This document shows positions 23,165-24,942 of a stretch of DNA of 24,942 nucleotides, one piece after another. The position numbers were made by a program, and so were the translations under genes. The stretch is taken from the NCBI GenBank assembly GCA_043808545.1, contig JAZDEU010000043.1, forward strand, positions 1 to 24,942, in the 5' to 3' direction. Within the stretch, counting starts at the first letter, position 1. Each line of letters opens with the position of its first letter. This DNA is from JAZDEU01 sp043808545. Lineage in GTDB: Bacteria; Patescibacteriota; Patescibacteriia; JAZDEU01. The notes beneath the pieces were generated by a model. The model had not been told where the DNA came from, ran no database searches, and saw nothing but the letters and a program-made list of their open reading frames with translations.

Positions 23165-23461
23165 ATGAACCAACCAAACCCACAACAACAAAAACAACTT
23201 CAAGTCGCGGATAATATTCAGGGCGGAGAATATGCTAATTTAATGCAAGTAGGACACAATAGAGATGAATTTCAGATGATATTTTTTACACTAATGCCTC
23301 CATCTGCTAAAGTGACTGGAAAAATTATAACCACTCCAGGTCATTTTAAGAGAATGGTAAATGTGATGGTAGATAACGTTAAAAAATACGAGGAAAAATT
23401 CGGAGAAATAAAAGAAGCTGAGAGTGTGCATGACGAGATTGGGTTTAAAGATAAAAATTAA
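23165..23461 (+). CDS. DUF3467 family protein
   Basis: 98 residues. GGEYANLMQVGHNRDEFQMIFF and TPGHFKRMVNVMVDNVKKYEEKFG are the conserved strands and helix of DUF3467, a small domain of unknown function widespread in bacteria. The glutamine-rich start (NQPNPQQQKQLQ) is not conserved. No Shine-Dalgarno sequence is present; a REP half-site ends seven bases before the ATG. Confidence 0.88.
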   Translation: MNQPNPQQQKQLQVADNIQGGEYANLMQVGHNRDEFQMIFFTLMPPSAKVTGKIITTPGHFKRMVNVMVDNVKKYEEKFGEIKEAESVHDEIGFKDKN

Positions 23462-23564
23462 AATCTAAATTATTCCAAAGTCCAAATTATTTCAAATCAA
23501 TGTCAAATCTAAAAATCCCAAATAATACTTTGGAATTTTAATAAAACTTTGAAGTTTTGTAGTT

Positions 23565-23593
23565 TTGGTTTTTTGGATTTGATTTGGTATAAT
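23565..23593 (+). promoter_or_regulatory. Possible dnaJ promoter
   Basis: TTGGTT (23565-23570) and TATAAT (23588-23593) are 17 bases apart, about 33 bases before the dnaJ ATG. No CIRCE overlaps it, so dnaJ may be expressed independently of HrcA. The surroundings are T/G-rich words, which makes chance matches more likely. Confidence 0.4.
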
Positions 23594-23626
23594 TTGAGCT
23601 TTGAAATTTGGATTTTTTTAAGATTT

Positions 23627-24703
23627 ATGTCAAAAGACTACTATAAAATATTAGCCGTTGATAAGGACGCTTCAAAAGAAGAAATAAAAAAAGCGTTTCA
23701 TAAATTAGCGCATGAACATCATCCTATTAAAGGCGGTAATGCGGATAAATTTAAAGAAGCGAACGAAGCGTATCAAGTTTTATCTGATGATAAAAAGAGG
23801 TCCCAATATGATAAGTTCGGGACTGCTTTTGAAAATGCGCAAAGCGCTGGCGGAGGTTTTTCCGGCTTTGAAGGATTTTCTGGATTTGGAAATGGCGGCA
23901 TAAATATAAATATGGATGATTTGGGCGATATGTTTGAGAGCGCTTTTGGATTTGGAGGGCGAAGAGGGCGCGCTTCTTACAGCCCGCAAAAAGGGAGCGA
24001 TATAGAAGTTTCTTTAGAAATAGATTTCAAAGAGGCGGTTTTTGGAATTGAAAAAGAAATACATCTTAATAAAATTATAACTTGCGATAAATGCCGCGGA
24101 AACGGAGCGGAGCCGGGAACAAAAATAGAGACTTGCAGCCAGTGCAACGGAAGAGGGCAGATTAAACGGACGCAAAAAACTATTTTAGGCGCATTTCAGA
24201 CAGTGACTACTTGTCCGTCATGCGGCGGACAAGGAAAAAAGGCGCAAAAAGAATGTACGAAATGCGGAGGGAATGGCGTTGCGCAGGGGACAAGCAATAT
24301 AAAAGTAAAAATTCCAGCTGGAATAAATAATAATGAAACAATAAGATTAACTTCGCAGGGAGAAGCTGGGCGAAACGGTGGCGTATCTGGCGATCTATAT
24401 ATAAATGTAAGAGTAAAACCGCATCATAAATTTAAGCGTCAAGGTTATGATATTTACACTAAAGAATATATAAGTTTCAAGCAGGCGGCTTTGGGAGATA
24501 AAATAAAAGTTGAAACAGTTGATGGAGACATAAAATTAAAAATTCCATCTGGAACGCAGACTGGGACGATGTTTAAATTAAGGGGAAAGGGAATACAAAA
24601 ATTGCGAGGTTTCGGGCGCGGCGATCATTTTGTGGAAATTATAGTGCGCACGCCAGATAATCTAACGCGCGCGCAAAAAAAAGCGATAGAGGAGCTTGAC
24701 TAG
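23627..24703 (+). CDS. dnaJ: DnaJ-type co-chaperone with HPI in place of HPD
   Basis: 358 residues from the ATG at 23627; an upstream in-frame start would add 26 word-encoded residues. Class A layout: J domain (1-65), Gly/Phe-rich region (about 66-115), four zinc-binding CXXCXGXG motifs (CDKCRGNG, CSQCNGRG, CPSCGGQG, CTKCGGNG), and C-terminal substrate domains ending RTPDNLTRAQKKAIEEL. In the J domain the invariant HPD loop reads H32-P33-I34 (codon ATT at 23726-23728). The aspartate is needed to stimulate DnaK ATPase in characterised J proteins. Everything else looks intact, including FHKLAH before the loop and YQVLSDDKKRSQYDKFG after it, so the gene is not decaying. Confidence 0.95.
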   Translation: MSKDYYKILAVDKDASKEEIKKAFHKLAHEHHPIKGGNADKFKEANEAYQVLSDDKKRSQYDKFGTAFENAQSAGGGFSGFEGFSGFGNGGININMDDLGDMFESAFGFGGRRGRASYSPQKGSDIEVSLEIDFKEAVFGIEKEIHLNKIITCDKCRGNGAEPGTKIETCSQCNGRGQIKRTQKTILGAFQTVTTCPSCGGQGKKAQKECTKCGGNGVAQGTSNIKVKIPAGINNNETIRLTSQGEAGRNGGVSGDLYINVRVKPHHKFKRQGYDIYTKEYISFKQAALGDKIKVETVDGDIKLKIPSGTQTGTMFKLRGKGIQKLRGFGRGDHFVEIIVRTPDNLTRAQKKAIEELD

Positions 24704-24733
24704 ATAGAAAATTTAGTATATCTTATAAAATAT

Positions 24734-24859
24734 ATGGAGGGAATATTTAATATAGAGTTTTCAACGCACGCGCTTAATCAAATGAGGGAACGCAATATTT
24801 CGGGACTGTCGCCAATTCGGAAATTCATCAAAATAAAAAAACAGCCGAATGGCTGTTAA
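24734..24859 (+). pseudogene. DUF4258-like N-terminal fragment
   Basis: 41 codons preceded closely by purine-rich sequence. FNIEFSTHALNQMRERNIS resembles the start of DUF4258 (FSxHALxRMxERGI), a RelE-fold domain. The match stops after about 22 residues and the frame then runs into the hairpin at 24840-24857. It is probably a remnant; the assignment is tentative. Confidence 0.35.
24831..24857 (-). terminator. Leftward intrinsic terminator
   Basis: On the minus strand AACAGCC pairs with GGCTGTT around ATTC, followed by a T-rich tail (TTTTTTATTTT before 24840). It would end a leftward transcript entering from beyond the window; 24860-24942 contains no gene I can call. Confidence 0.6.
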
Positions 24860-24942
24860 AAATATAAAAATTATCCACAGAGTTACTATGGAAAAAAGGT
24901 TAATTTTATGCTAAAATTAAAGTAAATTTAATAACTTTAATA

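Overview
The window is AT-rich bacterial DNA using the standard code (TGA ends several genes). Small housekeeping genes with almost no Shine-Dalgarno sequences, a tRNA-Ala without encoded CCA, family content such as DUF3467, SIMPL, SdpI and GIY-YIG proteins, and intergenic spaces filled with short A/T 'words' and palindromes together suggest a Patescibacteria/CPR genome (Parcubacteria-like). That placement is inference; there is no rRNA here to confirm it.

Layout. 1-3033: leftward genes for a polyprenyl-phosphate sugar transferase and an SdpI-like membrane protein, a broken NUDIX-like fragment and tRNA-Ala(CGC), bracketed by two nearly identical 117-bp repeats in opposite orientation. 3034-4330: four nested palindromic elements around a 5'-truncated SIMPL gene. 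4338-6413: fusA with a terminator. 6509-12654: a surface-glycan cluster with a leftward N-acetyl-sugar amidotransferase (WbpG/PseA type) and three rightward GT4 glycosyltransferases, with a split metallophosphoesterase and a DUF167 protein between them. 12722-15423: a MreD-like membrane protein and penicillin-binding protein 2 (elongation machinery). 15681-16833: greA and adk. 16918-17660: an overlapping HEPN/MNT nucleotidyltransferase pair with its own promoter. 17745-24703: a heat-shock region opening with a sigma70-type promoter overlapping a perfect CIRCE operator, then hrcA, grpE, hsp20, a small membrane ORF, dnaK, a repeat cluster with a GIY-YIG gene, a DUF3467 gene and dnaJ. The end holds a fragment of a DUF4258-like ORF and a leftward terminator.

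How it fits together. The sugar transferase, amidotransferase and GT4 enzymes could build a lipid-linked surface glycan. MreD-like protein and PBP2 serve wall elongation. HrcA should repress the chaperone genes through CIRCE. GrpE, DnaK and DnaJ form the Hsp70 cycle, but this DnaJ has HPI where the essential HPD motif should be.

The most unusual theme is repeats. At least five families occur: REP-like TGTCATTCCG elements, an outer CTGTTGAAATAG family that encloses different cores, GTC(A/G)(G/C)AGTC palindromes, TCCGAAT palindromes placed directly before fusA, greA and (more diverged) hrcA, and an IS5-like MITE with a perfect 9-bp target duplication. The same intergenic words are also found inside coding sequences: in frame in three glycosyltransferases and GrpE, and out of frame in the phosphoesterase. 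A GIY-YIG nuclease gene sits between REP half-sites, raising the untested possibility that it is linked to their movement.
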